From Bowmanella yangjiangensis (GTDB lineage: Bacteria; Pseudomonadota; Gammaproteobacteria; Enterobacterales; Alteromonadaceae), in assembly GCF_017255015.1 (NCBI RefSeq), contig NZ_JAFKCS010000021.1, positions 1 through 64,000 of the forward strand: 64,000 bases of DNA. The letters are read 5' to 3'. Positions 8,929 through 17,269 of the stretch are shown here, piece after piece. Every line of letters begins with the position of its first letter. Within the stretch, counting starts at the first letter, position 1. The notes beneath the pieces are model-generated. The model ran no database searches. It was given only the letters and a program-made list of their open reading frames with translations, and was not told the origin of the DNA. A program made the position numbers and the translations under genes.

Positions 8929-10095
8929 ATGCTTAAAGTAAGGGAAGTGATTTTAAGGCCGTTACTGGTCGCTGTATTGTTTATGACGTTAATGGGCTGC
9001 AAGGCCACGGATAAGTTTTTTTCTGATAAGTCTGAGCAACCTCAGAGCAATCAACCTCAGGTAGTTGTAAAGGCTCAGCCGGGTCTTTCACCAAGAGAGC
9101 GTTTCAGCAAGGCATTGGAACATCTCGAACAAGGGGAGTCAGCACAGGCGCGGGCAGAGCTAGACGCTTACTTGCTCAATATTCCAAATAGCGCAAGTGC
9201 CAAGGAATTACTCAGGCAGATTGACTCACCAGCCCAGCGTTATTTTCCACCTGAATATTTTGAGGTTATCTTGTCCTCCGGTGAGAGTTTATCGACCCTC
9301 GCGGGTAAATATTTGAATTCGCCATTGAAGTTCTACGCGCTTGCCAAGTACAACCAGATTAGCAGCCCAAGCAAAGTCAATATTGGTCAAACCATAAAAA
9401 TTCCTCTGACACCAGAAGCTAAATTTGCGCGTAGCCAACTCAGTAAAACTGCGCCTAAACCGGAGATCTTGGCTACCGAAACAGAGGTTGTACTGAAGAC
9501 ACCAGATGTGCAAGAAGACTTCATAGAAGACAAGGTTGACGAGCCGATTGTGATGCCTGAGACCCGGCCTGAGCATGTTGAACAGGTTGCTCCCCCCAGC
9601 GCTGCCTCGCTGATGCAGACTATGCTCAGCTACACGCAGCAGCAAGACTATGCTTCTGCGGTTGAGCAGTATCATTCACTCAAGTCTCTTGGCAGCTTAA
9701 CTGACGAAGCCAGAGACATTGCTTTGATTGCATTGGAAGGGTATGGAAAACAGCTGGTCAAAAGTGACAAGCTGTTGGCGTCGAACAACTATGCCGAAGC
9801 TGCCAGCCTTAATCTGCAAAGTGGTAATAAGATGCAGGCATTTAGGGATTTTAAACAAGCTTCTGAGCTGCACCCGGAAAATAGCCAGGCCATGGAAGAA
9901 ATGCTGATTTTGCAGAAAGAAATTGCCGACCAATATCATCGGGAGGCGTCCTCAGCGTTTCGGCGTCAGGAACTGGACAAGGCAATCAGTAAGTGGGAAC
10001 AGGTATTGGAGGTCGATCCAAACCACAACAGTGCCAAGCTCTATCTGGCACAAGCTCTGGAGTTAAAAGAAAGGTTAGAGAAGATCAAAAATTAG
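8929..10095 (+). CDS. LysM and TPR-containing lipoprotein
   Basis: A predicted 388-aa lipoprotein. The signal peptide ends in lipobox LMGC (Cys24). A TPR-like helical segment (about 50-100) is followed by a LysM-like module (about 105-155, GESLSTLAGKYLNSPLKFYALAKYN) that should bind peptidoglycan, then a Pro/Glu-rich linker and a second TPR array to the C-terminus. The last ~55 residues (AI..W..VLEVDPNHNSAKLYLAQAL.LKERLEKIKN) resemble the end of the convergent lipoprotein at 10098, so the two are probably paralogous. Likely an envelope scaffold; the exact role is unknown. Confidence 0.78.
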   Translation: MLKVREVILRPLLVAVLFMTLMGCKATDKFFSDKSEQPQSNQPQVVVKAQPGLSPRERFSKALEHLEQGESAQARAELDAYLLNIPNSASAKELLRQIDSPAQRYFPPEYFEVILSSGESLSTLAGKYLNSPLKFYALAKYNQISSPSKVNIGQTIKIPLTPEAKFARSQLSKTAPKPEILATETEVVLKTPDVQEDFIEDKVDEPIVMPETRPEHVEQVAPPSAASLMQTMLSYTQQQDYASAVEQYHSLKSLGSLTDEARDIALIALEGYGKQLVKSDKLLASNNYAEAASLNLQSGNKMQAFRDFKQASELHPENSQAMEEMLILQKEIADQYHREASSAFRRQELDKAISKWEQVLEVDPNHNSAKLYLAQALELKERLEKIKN

Positions 10096-10097
10096 CA

Positions 10098-10925
10098 CTA
10101 CTTAGGATTGCGGATCTCTTCTAAATTCTGCTTCATTTTACTGGCCCGGGATAACTGTATGCGGGCCTTTATATTGTCAGGGTCAAACCAAAGGCTAGTT
10201 TGTAAGTCATCTATGGCTTGTTCCAGGTTAGATGTGAATACTCGCATACCTAGCGCATAATACTGTTGGGAAAGCTGCTTTTTCATCGTGATCAATCGCC
10301 CGGATGCATCTGACTGGCTCAGATCTGATGCTTGTAGAAGCAACTCACCGGCATGTTCCCAGCGTTGGTCGCGCAAGCTTTGTTCGGCTAAATCCAGTAG
10401 TCGATTGAATTGAGCCAAGTTTGTGGACGATGAGGTTTGTGATGCTTTGGGTGAAGGCGCAACTTGCGGTGTATTCCGAGGAACTGATATAGCCGGCTTT
10501 CGCTGCCAATTAGCCATACTGGCACTTTTGTCACTGGCGGCCTGATCAGCCGTTGTCCATTCCAACTTCTTTAGTGCTGCTATTGCTTCCTGATTACCGG
10601 GCTGCAGAGCCAGAGTTCTCAGGTGCAAAATCCGCAGTTGTTCGGGGGGGCTTGGTTTCTTAACCTGTTCTCGTATGCTATCTAATCTGGCTCTGATGGC
10701 AGACTCCAATCTGACAATGGCTTGCCGGGCGTCTTGATCCTCTGGATTGGCAGCACTAACAATTTGCCATTGCAGCAAGGCGTCAGCCAGGTGCTTCTTT
10801 TTCTCTAGTTCTATGGCCTGCTGCTTGCGGCTTTCCATCGGAAAGGTCCGGTCAGGTCGTGTTGCACAGCTGCAAAGAGATACCATCAATGCGCAGGCTA
10901 ACAATTGCTGCAAAAGTTTCTTCAT
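10098..10925 (-). CDS. TPR-like lipoprotein
   Basis: A predicted 275-aa lipoprotein with signal peptide and lipobox SLCSC (Cys20). The mature part is helical with TPR-like repeats and a Ser/Pro-rich linker in the middle. The C-terminus (AIDDLQTSLWFDPDNIKARIQLSRASKMKQNLEEI) matches the pattern of the LysM lipoprotein on the other strand, with which it converges 2 bp apart. It is the third gene of an operon with the deacetylase and kinase (6-bp gap), so it probably works with them at the cell wall. No enzymatic motif is seen. Confidence 0.75.
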   Translation of the reverse strand: MKKLLQQLLACALMVSLCSCATRPDRTFPMESRKQQAIELEKKKHLADALLQWQIVSAANPEDQDARQAIVRLESAIRARLDSIREQVKKPSPPEQLRILHLRTLALQPGNQEAIAALKKLEWTTADQAASDKSASMANWQRKPAISVPRNTPQVAPSPKASQTSSSTNLAQFNRLLDLAEQSLRDQRWEHAGELLLQASDLSQSDASGRLITMKKQLSQQYYALGMRVFTSNLEQAIDDLQTSLWFDPDNIKARIQLSRASKMKQNLEEIRNPK

Positions 10926-10931
10926 AAGCCG

Positions 10932-11915
10932 TTACTGCAGGTTGATCTGGCGGAACACGTCGAGCTTACTACTGAAACTTTTCAGACTGTCTTGTCCGTA
11001 TATCATTGTACGTCTGAGCAGGTAGGGTGAAGAATAGCTGGGATTACTGCCCTTTCTAACCGTCAGTGCCATTTGGTAGTCCCTTTCTTCCAGTATTTTT
11101 ATCAATTCGGGGCTGCTGTTTCCGTAGGGATAGGCGAAATATTCTATGGGGTGCTGGGTTTTCTTACGCAATATCTGCGCAGGTTTATCGACTTCTTCCT
11201 CGAGCCTGTCGAGATAGTCCTTCTCACTTTCTGAATCAGCAGCTCTAGCTAGGTTCGCATGGCTTTTTGAATGAGATTGAATGGCCACCAAAGGATCGTT
11301 GTTCAATTCTTCTATCTGCTGCCAGCTAAGGGCGCGCCCAATACCGACAAAGTCTGTGTATACAAATAAAGTGGACGGGTAACCATATTGCTTGAGAATG
11401 GGGTAAGCGACTTGGTAAAAGCTTGCGTATCCATCATCCACCGTAATGACCACCGACTTTTCTGGGAGCGGCTTCTTACCTTGCAGGAAAGGCCCTACGT
11501 CGCTTAATGGAATTACCTGGTAATCGTTATCTTTTAGGTAGGCCATTTGCTGCGCAAAGTTGTTGCGTGTCACCATCATGCTGTTCAGGCTTCGTTTTTT
11601 GCTGGTGAATTGGTGATAGCAAAGAATAGGGATCACCTGCATGCCGTTAGCATAAACCGCAGCCGGATTCAGATTGCCTTTAGGGACGGCTATCACCTCC
11701 CCTGGCTTAACCTTTATACCCGGATTGTATCTGACCAAGGTCGATGCCAGCGCGGGGTCACCTAAATAGTCCTGAGCAATCAGGGCAAAGTTGTCATCTG
11801 AACCTGCTTCCACCAGCCAGAAGTCAGCATTTTGTGCCACCAGCGTTCTGTTGCTGATGGAACAGCTAGTCAAAGCCAAACTAAAAACCAGACCGAGCAG
11901 CGTTGTTATTTTCAT
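10932..11915 (-). CDS. LysM polysaccharide deacetylase lipoprotein
   Basis: A 327-aa envelope protein. Signal peptide with lipobox LTSC (Cys18), a LysM-like module (about 32-80), then a NodB-type polysaccharide deacetylase domain (about 95-300). The metal and catalytic motifs are visible: VITVDDGY (Asp-Asp) and HSKSH (His-x3-His), with FAYPYG further on. Such enzymes remove acetyl or N-acetyl groups from wall or exopolysaccharide sugars. Its ATG overlaps the kinase stop codon by 4 bp, so it is coupled to a signalling kinase. The natural substrate (peptidoglycan or exopolysaccharide) is not decided by sequence. Confidence 0.85.
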   Translation of the reverse strand: MKITTLLGLVFSLALTSCSISNRTLVAQNADFWLVEAGSDDNFALIAQDYLGDPALASTLVRYNPGIKVKPGEVIAVPKGNLNPAAVYANGMQVIPILCYHQFTSKKRSLNSMMVTRNNFAQQMAYLKDNDYQVIPLSDVGPFLQGKKPLPEKSVVITVDDGYASFYQVAYPILKQYGYPSTLFVYTDFVGIGRALSWQQIEELNNDPLVAIQSHSKSHANLARAADSESEKDYLDRLEEEVDKPAQILRKKTQHPIEYFAYPYGNSSPELIKILEERDYQMALTVRKGSNPSYSSPYLLRRTMIYGQDSLKSFSSKLDVFRQINLQ

Positions 11916-13903
11916 GAGTTCTTTAGCATGCGGGTTGTAATGACGGTTTTATCGCTTTCTGTTTCCGGTTCAGAAGATTGAGAGGATGAAACAACAAGGG
12001 TTTCATCCAAATTGTCTGGCTCTAGGTTTTTCTTGTGTGCCGAAGGCTTTCTGGCGGTTTTTCTTGCTTTAGGCTGTGATGCTTCAACACTTTTTGTCGA
12101 TTCCACCGATTCCACCGATTCCACCGATTCCACCGATTCCACCGATTCCACCGATTCCACCGATTCCACCGATTCCACCGATTCCACCGATTCCACCGAT
12201 TCCACCGATTCCACCGATTCCACCGATTCCACGGGGGTGGCCGCTTCTTCAGTTATTGGCTTATCTTGCGGTAACTGGGTTGGGTCAGAAGTACCCTCCT
12301 CCGTCAGGCTGGCAGCCTGGAGTGAGGCGTTCATTTTGTTGAAGTTCTCAAATAGCTCACCAATTTCATCGTTTCGGGTCAGTGAAATTCGATGATCAAA
12401 GTCGCCTTTGCCAACGCTTTGTAAGGCTTCGTTCAATACTCTGAAGGGGCGGGCAACCAAGGCGCCGAAGATAAATAACATCAGCACGACGGATGAAATG
12501 GTCACCAGAGCTAATGCAAACATTAATCCGCCAGTAATGCTCTTTACTTCTTCCAGGCTGCGTTGTGACAAGCCGAGTACAATCTGGCCGACTTCTGTGT
12601 CCTGAAATAGCACGGGTGTTGATATGTTAAAGACGTTTTCACCGTTATCCAGAGCTTCACTGGCAACGCGAACACCACTTCGCTCAGCGATGAATTCCGC
12701 CTGCTCATTGTCTACGTATTGCTGCCCCACCAGGCTGGTATCGCTGGCACCTCTGATCACACCGAACCTGTCCATGACAATCAGGTAGGTAAAGGTTTCC
12801 CGGTTGCTGGCGTCATTGATAAAGGTTTCCAGGGTGATCCAGTCTTCACTGAGCAAAGGCACTACGGTTTCGATAGCGATAAATTTCGCAAAAGACGAAC
12901 CGGAATCTATGGCTTGATTGGTGAGAGCCTTGGATTGAATGTTAAAGACAATATTGATGCTAATAAGCAATACCAAGCCGACTATGGCCCCCATGGAAAG
13001 CGCCCAGCGAACTTTCAGGGGTAAATACTTATGCTTCTTTTGCTCTTTTTCCTGCTCATGCAGTGCCGCCAATTCTTTCTTCAGGGCATCTGCCAGCATG
13101 GCACCGTTTTGATAGCGTTTGGCCGGGGATTTATTCAGCAGCTTATTAACGATTTGCTGCACGCCGGCGGGAATGTCCGGGCAATGTTTTTTTAGTGGAG
13201 CGGGTTGCATCTGGGTGATTTGGGTCATTAATGTACCGATGTTGGATGCATCAAAGGCTTTAACGCCACTGAGCATCTCGTACAGAATGACACCCACAGA
13301 GAATAGATCGGAGCGGCCATCTACATCCTGAGCCAACGCCTGCTCGGGCGACATATAGCGAGGTGTGCCAAGTACCGAGCCGACCTGGGTTTTCATGGCT
13401 TCTTCATTTTCACCCATTCTGGCAATGCCAAAATCAGCGACTTTGATAGATACGCCGTCCGGCATGACAACGATGTTGTCGGGTTTGATATCTCTGTGTA
13501 CCACACCAATCTGGTGTGCGTAGTTCAAGGCGTTTGCCAGTTGAATACCTATTTTTAGCGTATCTGCCAGCGGCATTTTGCCTTTCTCTTTTAGTACTTC
13601 TCCCAGATCCTTACCGCTTAGCAGCTCCATCATAATGTAGGGAGAGTCATCAACCTTGCCAACATCATAAACAGTAACGATATTCGGGTGAGAGAGCGCC
13701 CCTGCGGCTTTTGCCTCGCGCATAAAGCGGGCCAGGTACTCCTTATCAACACAGAAATCCTGCTTTAGTACCTTGAATGCCACTGAGCGGTTTATCTCCG
13801 GGTCGAAAGCACGGTACACCATAGCCATGGCCCCTTCACCAATGGCTTCCTTGATTTGGTAACGATCAATGGTTCTACCTAAGATATCTGTCACCGCCAA
13901 CAT
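11912..13903 (-). CDS. Transmembrane Ser/Thr protein kinase with HAMP domain and VES repeats (PpkA-like)
   Basis: A 663-aa eukaryotic-type protein kinase. The catalytic domain (about 15-275) has lysine K44 (VAFKVL), HRD at 136-138 and DFG at 157-159, all intact. TM1 is near 300-320, an extracytoplasmic sensor region runs to about 455, TM2 is near 460-480, and a HAMP domain follows. The cytoplasmic tail contains 15 perfect Val-Glu-Ser repeats (558-602) and a Lys-rich end. With the divergent PP2C phosphatase (14105) and TagH (44581) it resembles the threonine phosphorylation pathway (PpkA/PppA/Fha) of T6SS. No TagQRST genes are present. It leads an operon with the deacetylase and a lipoprotein. 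Confidence 0.88.
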   Translation of the reverse strand: MLAVTDILGRTIDRYQIKEAIGEGAMAMVYRAFDPEINRSVAFKVLKQDFCVDKEYLARFMREAKAAGALSHPNIVTVYDVGKVDDSPYIMMELLSGKDLGEVLKEKGKMPLADTLKIGIQLANALNYAHQIGVVHRDIKPDNIVVMPDGVSIKVADFGIARMGENEEAMKTQVGSVLGTPRYMSPEQALAQDVDGRSDLFSVGVILYEMLSGVKAFDASNIGTLMTQITQMQPAPLKKHCPDIPAGVQQIVNKLLNKSPAKRYQNGAMLADALKKELAALHEQEKEQKKHKYLPLKVRWALSMGAIVGLVLLISINIVFNIQSKALTNQAIDSGSSFAKFIAIETVVPLLSEDWITLETFINDASNRETFTYLIVMDRFGVIRGASDTSLVGQQYVDNEQAEFIAERSGVRVASEALDNGENVFNISTPVLFQDTEVGQIVLGLSQRSLEEVKSITGGLMFALALVTISSVVLMLFIFGALVARPFRVLNEALQSVGKGDFDHRISLTRNDEIGELFENFNKMNASLQAASLTEEGTSDPTQLPQDKPITEEAATPVESVESVESVESVESVESVESVESVESVESVESVESVESVESVESTKSVEASQPKARKTARKPSAHKKNLEPDNLDETLVVSSSQSSEPETESDKTVITTRMLKNS
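12098..12232 (-). repeat. 15 tandem copies of a 9-bp unit inside the kinase gene
   Basis: CGATTCCAC on the plus strand (GTGGAATCG on the coding strand) is repeated 15 times without a mismatch over 135 bp and encodes (Val-Glu-Ser)15, kinase residues 558-602. Degenerate neighbours (TKSVE) border it at the C-terminal side. Because the unit is 9 bp, copy-number change by slippage would alter linker length without a frameshift. The lack of synonymous drift indicates recent expansion or ongoing homogenisation. Confidence 0.97.
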
Positions 13904-14104
13904 TCCTTTTGCTTACTGCCATGAGTCTAAAATGTTTAGTCGTGATATCCGGTAAATTCAACTCAATCTGGTTTATCTGCGTGTTTTCCTTGGTGAAATC
14001 AGAGGCAAAGAGCGGACTTGTGTACTTAAATATATGCAAACCAATAAAAACATGTCCGGTTGTCAGGGAAGGTGGCTTCGCGGATTTTCGACAAGTTGGA
14101 TCTA

Positions 14105-14905
14105 ATGAATAGAAATGCCTGGACTTCTGTTGCGAAAACCCATGTTGGTAATGTAAGAAAAATCAACGAAGACAGCTATCTGAATGCCCCTGAGGCTGGC
14201 CTCTGGTGTGTGGCTGATGGCATGGGAGGTCATCAGAAAGGCGATACGGCTAGCACCATGATTATTGATTACCTGCAATCTCTCTTGTCTGTGCAGGGGT
14301 ATCCAATCAGCACAGGGCAAGTGGAAGAGAGACTGACATTAGTTAATCACAATCTGATAAACCTGGCGCAAAGCCTGCCTCAATCCAATGTCATTGGCAG
14401 CACAGTGGCTGTGATGTTGTTTGCTGATAATTTGGTGCATTGTTTGTGGGCAGGAGACAGTAGAATTTATCGATTACGCAATGGTCAGCTCAGCCAATTA
14501 ACCCGGGATCACAGTCAGGTGGAAGAAATGGTGCAGGCAGGGCTGCTGACCAGCGAAGAAGCCGCAGTGCATCCTGCGGCGAACATTATCACCCGTGCCA
14601 TCGGTGCCAGCCCGGAACTCGAATTGGATTTGCAGAGCTTTGAACGTTTTCCCGGTGATCGCTATTTGCTCTGTACCGATGGACTAAATAAGGTGATGAC
14701 AGACCCTGAAATAGCCGAGCAAATGCGACAAGGGGAACTGGCGAGCCTGGCAGATCACATGATGCAAACCGCGTTGCAACGACATGCCAGGGACAATATT
14801 ACTTTGGTGATGGTGGACGTTACTGAGGGCATGCCAGAGCTGGAGCAAACCGGCCGCTTGAAAGACACGCTGCCTTTGGATGATACCTTACCCTTGCATC
14901 GTTAA
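14105..14905 (+). CDS. PP2C-type protein phosphatase (PppA-like)
   Basis: A 266-aa metal-dependent Ser/Thr phosphatase. The PP2C motifs are visible: VRKINEDSYL near the N-terminus, CVADGMGGH (metal-binding Asp and Gly), WAGDSRIYRL, LTRDHSQVEEMV, and LLCTDGLNKV / DNITLVMVDV at the C-terminus. The frame is open from TTG 14060, but ATG 14105 (MNRNAWTSVAKTHVG) gives the family start. It is divergent from the transmembrane kinase (201-bp shared upstream region) and presumably removes the phosphate the kinase adds, as PppA does for PpkA in the T6SS threonine phosphorylation pathway. Confidence 0.88.
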   Translation: MNRNAWTSVAKTHVGNVRKINEDSYLNAPEAGLWCVADGMGGHQKGDTASTMIIDYLQSLLSVQGYPISTGQVEERLTLVNHNLINLAQSLPQSNVIGSTVAVMLFADNLVHCLWAGDSRIYRLRNGQLSQLTRDHSQVEEMVQAGLLTSEEAAVHPAANIITRAIGASPELELDLQSFERFPGDRYLLCTDGLNKVMTDPEIAEQMRQGELASLADHMMQTALQRHARDNITLVMVDVTEGMPELEQTGRLKDTLPLDDTLPLHR

Positions 14906-15075
14906 GGCAGTTTTATCAGCCATAGCATTGCGGCGGCGAGCAGAAATGCGATGCCCAGCTTAAAGCGGTTTTTGGCTTTAATGCGGGGTTGTGCGGTGCG
15001 ATACCCCAATGCGGAAAGTGACAGTAATAACACCGCCAGCAGGATGAAAAACCAGGGTAGGTAGCTTGCAAGCAT
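14902..15075 (-). CDS. Small two-helix membrane protein at the end of the T6SS payload operon
   Basis: A 57-aa protein with two hydrophobic helices (YLPWFFILLAVLLLSLSALGY and FKLGIAFLLAAAMLWLI) joined by a basic loop. The frame is open from 15123, but ATG 15075 overlaps the upstream stop codon by 1 bp (TAATG), an arrangement typical of coupled translation. It is the last gene of the minus-strand run and converges on the phosphatase gene with a 4-bp overlap. I do not recognise a family. It could be an accessory or membrane-located protective protein, but nothing in the sequence proves this. Confidence 0.6.
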   Translation of the reverse strand: MLASYLPWFFILLAVLLLSLSALGYRTAQPRIKAKNRFKLGIAFLLAAAMLWLIKLP

Positions 15076-16310
15076 TAGGCTATCGCCTTTAATTTGGTGA
15101 GTTGCTGGGCACCGGGGGCGCAAACATTAAAGTACGGTTCTCCCATCAGCGCTAACTCTATGGCCGCAGCGTGGCGCTGTTTTTGGTAGCCATTTCTCAG
15201 TACCTCATAGCATTGTGCTTTGCTGATAGGTTTGCCGCATAGGTATCGCTGCCCAGGTGTAAATTTATCGGCATTGGTTTGCCACCAGCCATTTATCTTT
15301 GCTGCATCAGGCCAGGGTAAATTGAGATCGGCATCCAGTTCCACATTGTCGTCTGTGGGATCTTCGTTTGGGCCGCTTTCAAACCCATCCGGCCAGTCTT
15401 TGTCCATATCCAGATAAGCCAAATCCAGGCCGGTAATCAGCGTAAAGGCTTCACCGGCAGTTCTAGCCAGCTCAAGTTCGTCCATATAGGTGAGGAGCAT
15501 GGGCAGCCAAAACGGATCGCCGCTGTAACCCATTCCCTGCATGGCCAGCCGCATTGTCTCGGGATTTTCAGATAAAGTTCCAAGTAGATTTCGTTGTTCG
15601 GGTACACTCAGCTTTCGTACCGAAATGGCAAGTGCGTTAAGCGAAAGGGAATGTTGTTGGAGTACATAACTTACTAATCTGGCCACCGATTGCCAATTTC
15701 CTAACAGTGCTGCTGACCAGTTTGCCCAAAAGCCCAGCTCAGCATCAGTGTGGTCGATATAAGTATCTAAATCCGCTAATAATTCCTGTAGACCGAGCTC
15801 ACCGACCATACGTAGTTTGTTGACGCTTATGCAGGCTGGTTCCAGCACATTAAGAGTAGGTCGAATCCGAAACAAGGCGTGAAGCCGATAGCCAAGCTGC
15901 TGGTACGCTTGCGCATTGGCTTTGAGCAAAATCTTAGCGAAATCTATGCTAGCGGGATGCCAAGCTATACCTGATAGCAGTGCTCGGTAATTTTCATTGG
16001 CTTCAGTGCAATGGGACAGCAAGGTATCAAGCAATTCACCGTCGGCTTGCTCCATCATGTACCAGGCTGTAACAAATACTTCCCCGGGCTCTGCAAACTC
16101 GAGGTTTTTTAAAATGGGGGCGCGCGCTAATTCTGCTGCCACTGACAATCCATCAAGGTGACTATTCAGTCTGTCATCCAGCTCCACCAGATCGGTGAGT
16201 GTGTAATGCGGCTCCTTTACCGCTGCGTCTCGCTGCAGCCATAGAAATGCGGCATCTTCGGCGTGCCTGTCAATTATCTGAGGTATAACGGAAGTGGTAG
16301 CTTTGGACAT
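15075..16310 (-). CDS. TIGR02270-like T6SS-associated protein
   Basis: A 411-aa soluble protein, rich in Leu and Ala and probably helical (HEAT-like), resembling the TIGR02270 family of conserved proteins encoded near VgrG/PAAR genes in T6SS loci. Features include an N-terminal IIDRHAEDAAFLWLQRDAAV segment, a middle with repeated helical pairs, an acidic stretch (GPNEDPTDDNVELDADL) and a C-terminal region with GQRYLCGKPISKAQCYEVL. No signal peptide or catalytic motif is seen. It follows the beta-propeller gene by 56 bp. The function in secretion is unknown; a loading or accessory role is inferred from context. Confidence 0.7.
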   Translation of the reverse strand: MSKATTSVIPQIIDRHAEDAAFLWLQRDAAVKEPHYTLTDLVELDDRLNSHLDGLSVAAELARAPILKNLEFAEPGEVFVTAWYMMEQADGELLDTLLSHCTEANENYRALLSGIAWHPASIDFAKILLKANAQAYQQLGYRLHALFRIRPTLNVLEPACISVNKLRMVGELGLQELLADLDTYIDHTDAELGFWANWSAALLGNWQSVARLVSYVLQQHSLSLNALAISVRKLSVPEQRNLLGTLSENPETMRLAMQGMGYSGDPFWLPMLLTYMDELELARTAGEAFTLITGLDLAYLDMDKDWPDGFESGPNEDPTDDNVELDADLNLPWPDAAKINGWWQTNADKFTPGQRYLCGKPISKAQCYEVLRNGYQKQRHAAAIELALMGEPYFNVCAPGAQQLTKLKAIA

Positions 16311-16366
16311 AACGAGACTCTTATGCTTGTTTGACGAGATGCGAATTCAAACCTTAACTGATTGGC

Positions 16367-17263
16367 TTATAAGTGCCGGGTCCAAGTCTTACCGTCAAAT
16401 GACAAAAGATTCGCACTGCCGATAGACCACAGTACCCCCTCTTTTGAACTCAATCGATAGAATGTGCCGTTTTGTACATCATCAAATATCACTTCCTCCA
16501 GTTTAGCGCCATCCAAGGTGTACAAGCCTGTCATGGTCGTCAGGTAAAGTTTCCCAGCAAACCAATGTACGTCCCACAGATCGTCAGTAAAGTCATCCTC
16601 AAGCTCTATCAATTGCCATTGATCTTTTCTGCCGCAAATTAAGGTGCCGTGCTGACCGACAATATAAACATTTTGGTCTTCGGCACAGCAACAAGAGGTA
16701 AGAATCAGGCTGGTTAAACCAGAATTGTCTAACCAATCGACGCCGTTGAAATACCAAATTTCACCATTCCAACCGGCACAGTACACTTCGTTTTCATTAA
16801 AACCATCAATGCACTCAAATCCGGTCACTTCACCCTTTTGCGGTGTTGGCGCATGCAATGCAAGCCAATTATCACGGTCAATCCGTTTGAATACCTTTCT
16901 GTGCATACCGCATGCGTACGCGTAGCCGTCGATGTTATTTGCCCGTCGAATCATGACTTTTTCTTTGGCGATGGTGCCGTTGTGGGGCGTTGGCTTCATA
17001 TAGGTAAATGTTTGACCGTCTTCGCCAACCACCACTAACCTTCTTTTCTCATCAGGGCGGTCTGCAACTGTAATGGCTGTTGCGTCCCAAGGAAGGTTAG
17101 CTGAGCTGGCCCATCGCCCTTGGTCAAGCGCTAATATGCCGGTGTGAGCAACGTCTTGTTCCAGCAAATTACGATCTTTGCTGAGTATATCGATCAGGTC
17201 ACTATATCTTGCTGAACCGGCCAATAGCACTCGGGTTTTAATGGCTTGGTTATTGTTACTCAT
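16367..17263 (-). CDS. Beta-propeller-like protein, candidate immunity protein of the PAAR-like effector
   Basis: A 298-aa cytoplasmic-type protein with repeated motifs typical of propeller blades (WYFNGVDWLD, ICGRKDQWQLIE, YTLDGAKLEEV, LSFDGKTWTRH) and Gly-turn pairs such as IVGQHGTLICG. No signal peptide. Its ATG lies 6 bp after the stop of the DUF4150/HNH-like effector, the usual slot for a cognate immunity gene; a cytoplasmic protein suits protection from a nuclease. Propellers are also common as scaffolds, so an accessory role in loading the effector is the alternative. Confidence 0.6.
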   Translation of the reverse strand: MSNNNQAIKTRVLLAGSARYSDLIDILSKDRNLLEQDVAHTGILALDQGRWASSANLPWDATAITVADRPDEKRRLVVVGEDGQTFTYMKPTPHNGTIAKEKVMIRRANNIDGYAYACGMHRKVFKRIDRDNWLALHAPTPQKGEVTGFECIDGFNENEVYCAGWNGEIWYFNGVDWLDNSGLTSLILTSCCCAEDQNVYIVGQHGTLICGRKDQWQLIELEDDFTDDLWDVHWFAGKLYLTTMTGLYTLDGAKLEEVIFDDVQNGTFYRLSSKEGVLWSIGSANLLSFDGKTWTRHL

Positions 17264-17269
17264 TATTTA

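Noticed and set aside
12098-12232. Tandem repeat considered as a CRISPR array or phase-variable tract
   Set aside because: The unit is 9 bp with no spacers, so it is not CRISPR, and 9-bp units cannot shift the frame, so it is not an on/off switch.
12012-12395. Plus-strand frames encoding repeated Asp-Ser-Thr or Pro-Ile-Pro
   Set aside because: They are the antisense reading of the kinase's Val-Glu-Ser repeat; no start signal and no domain.
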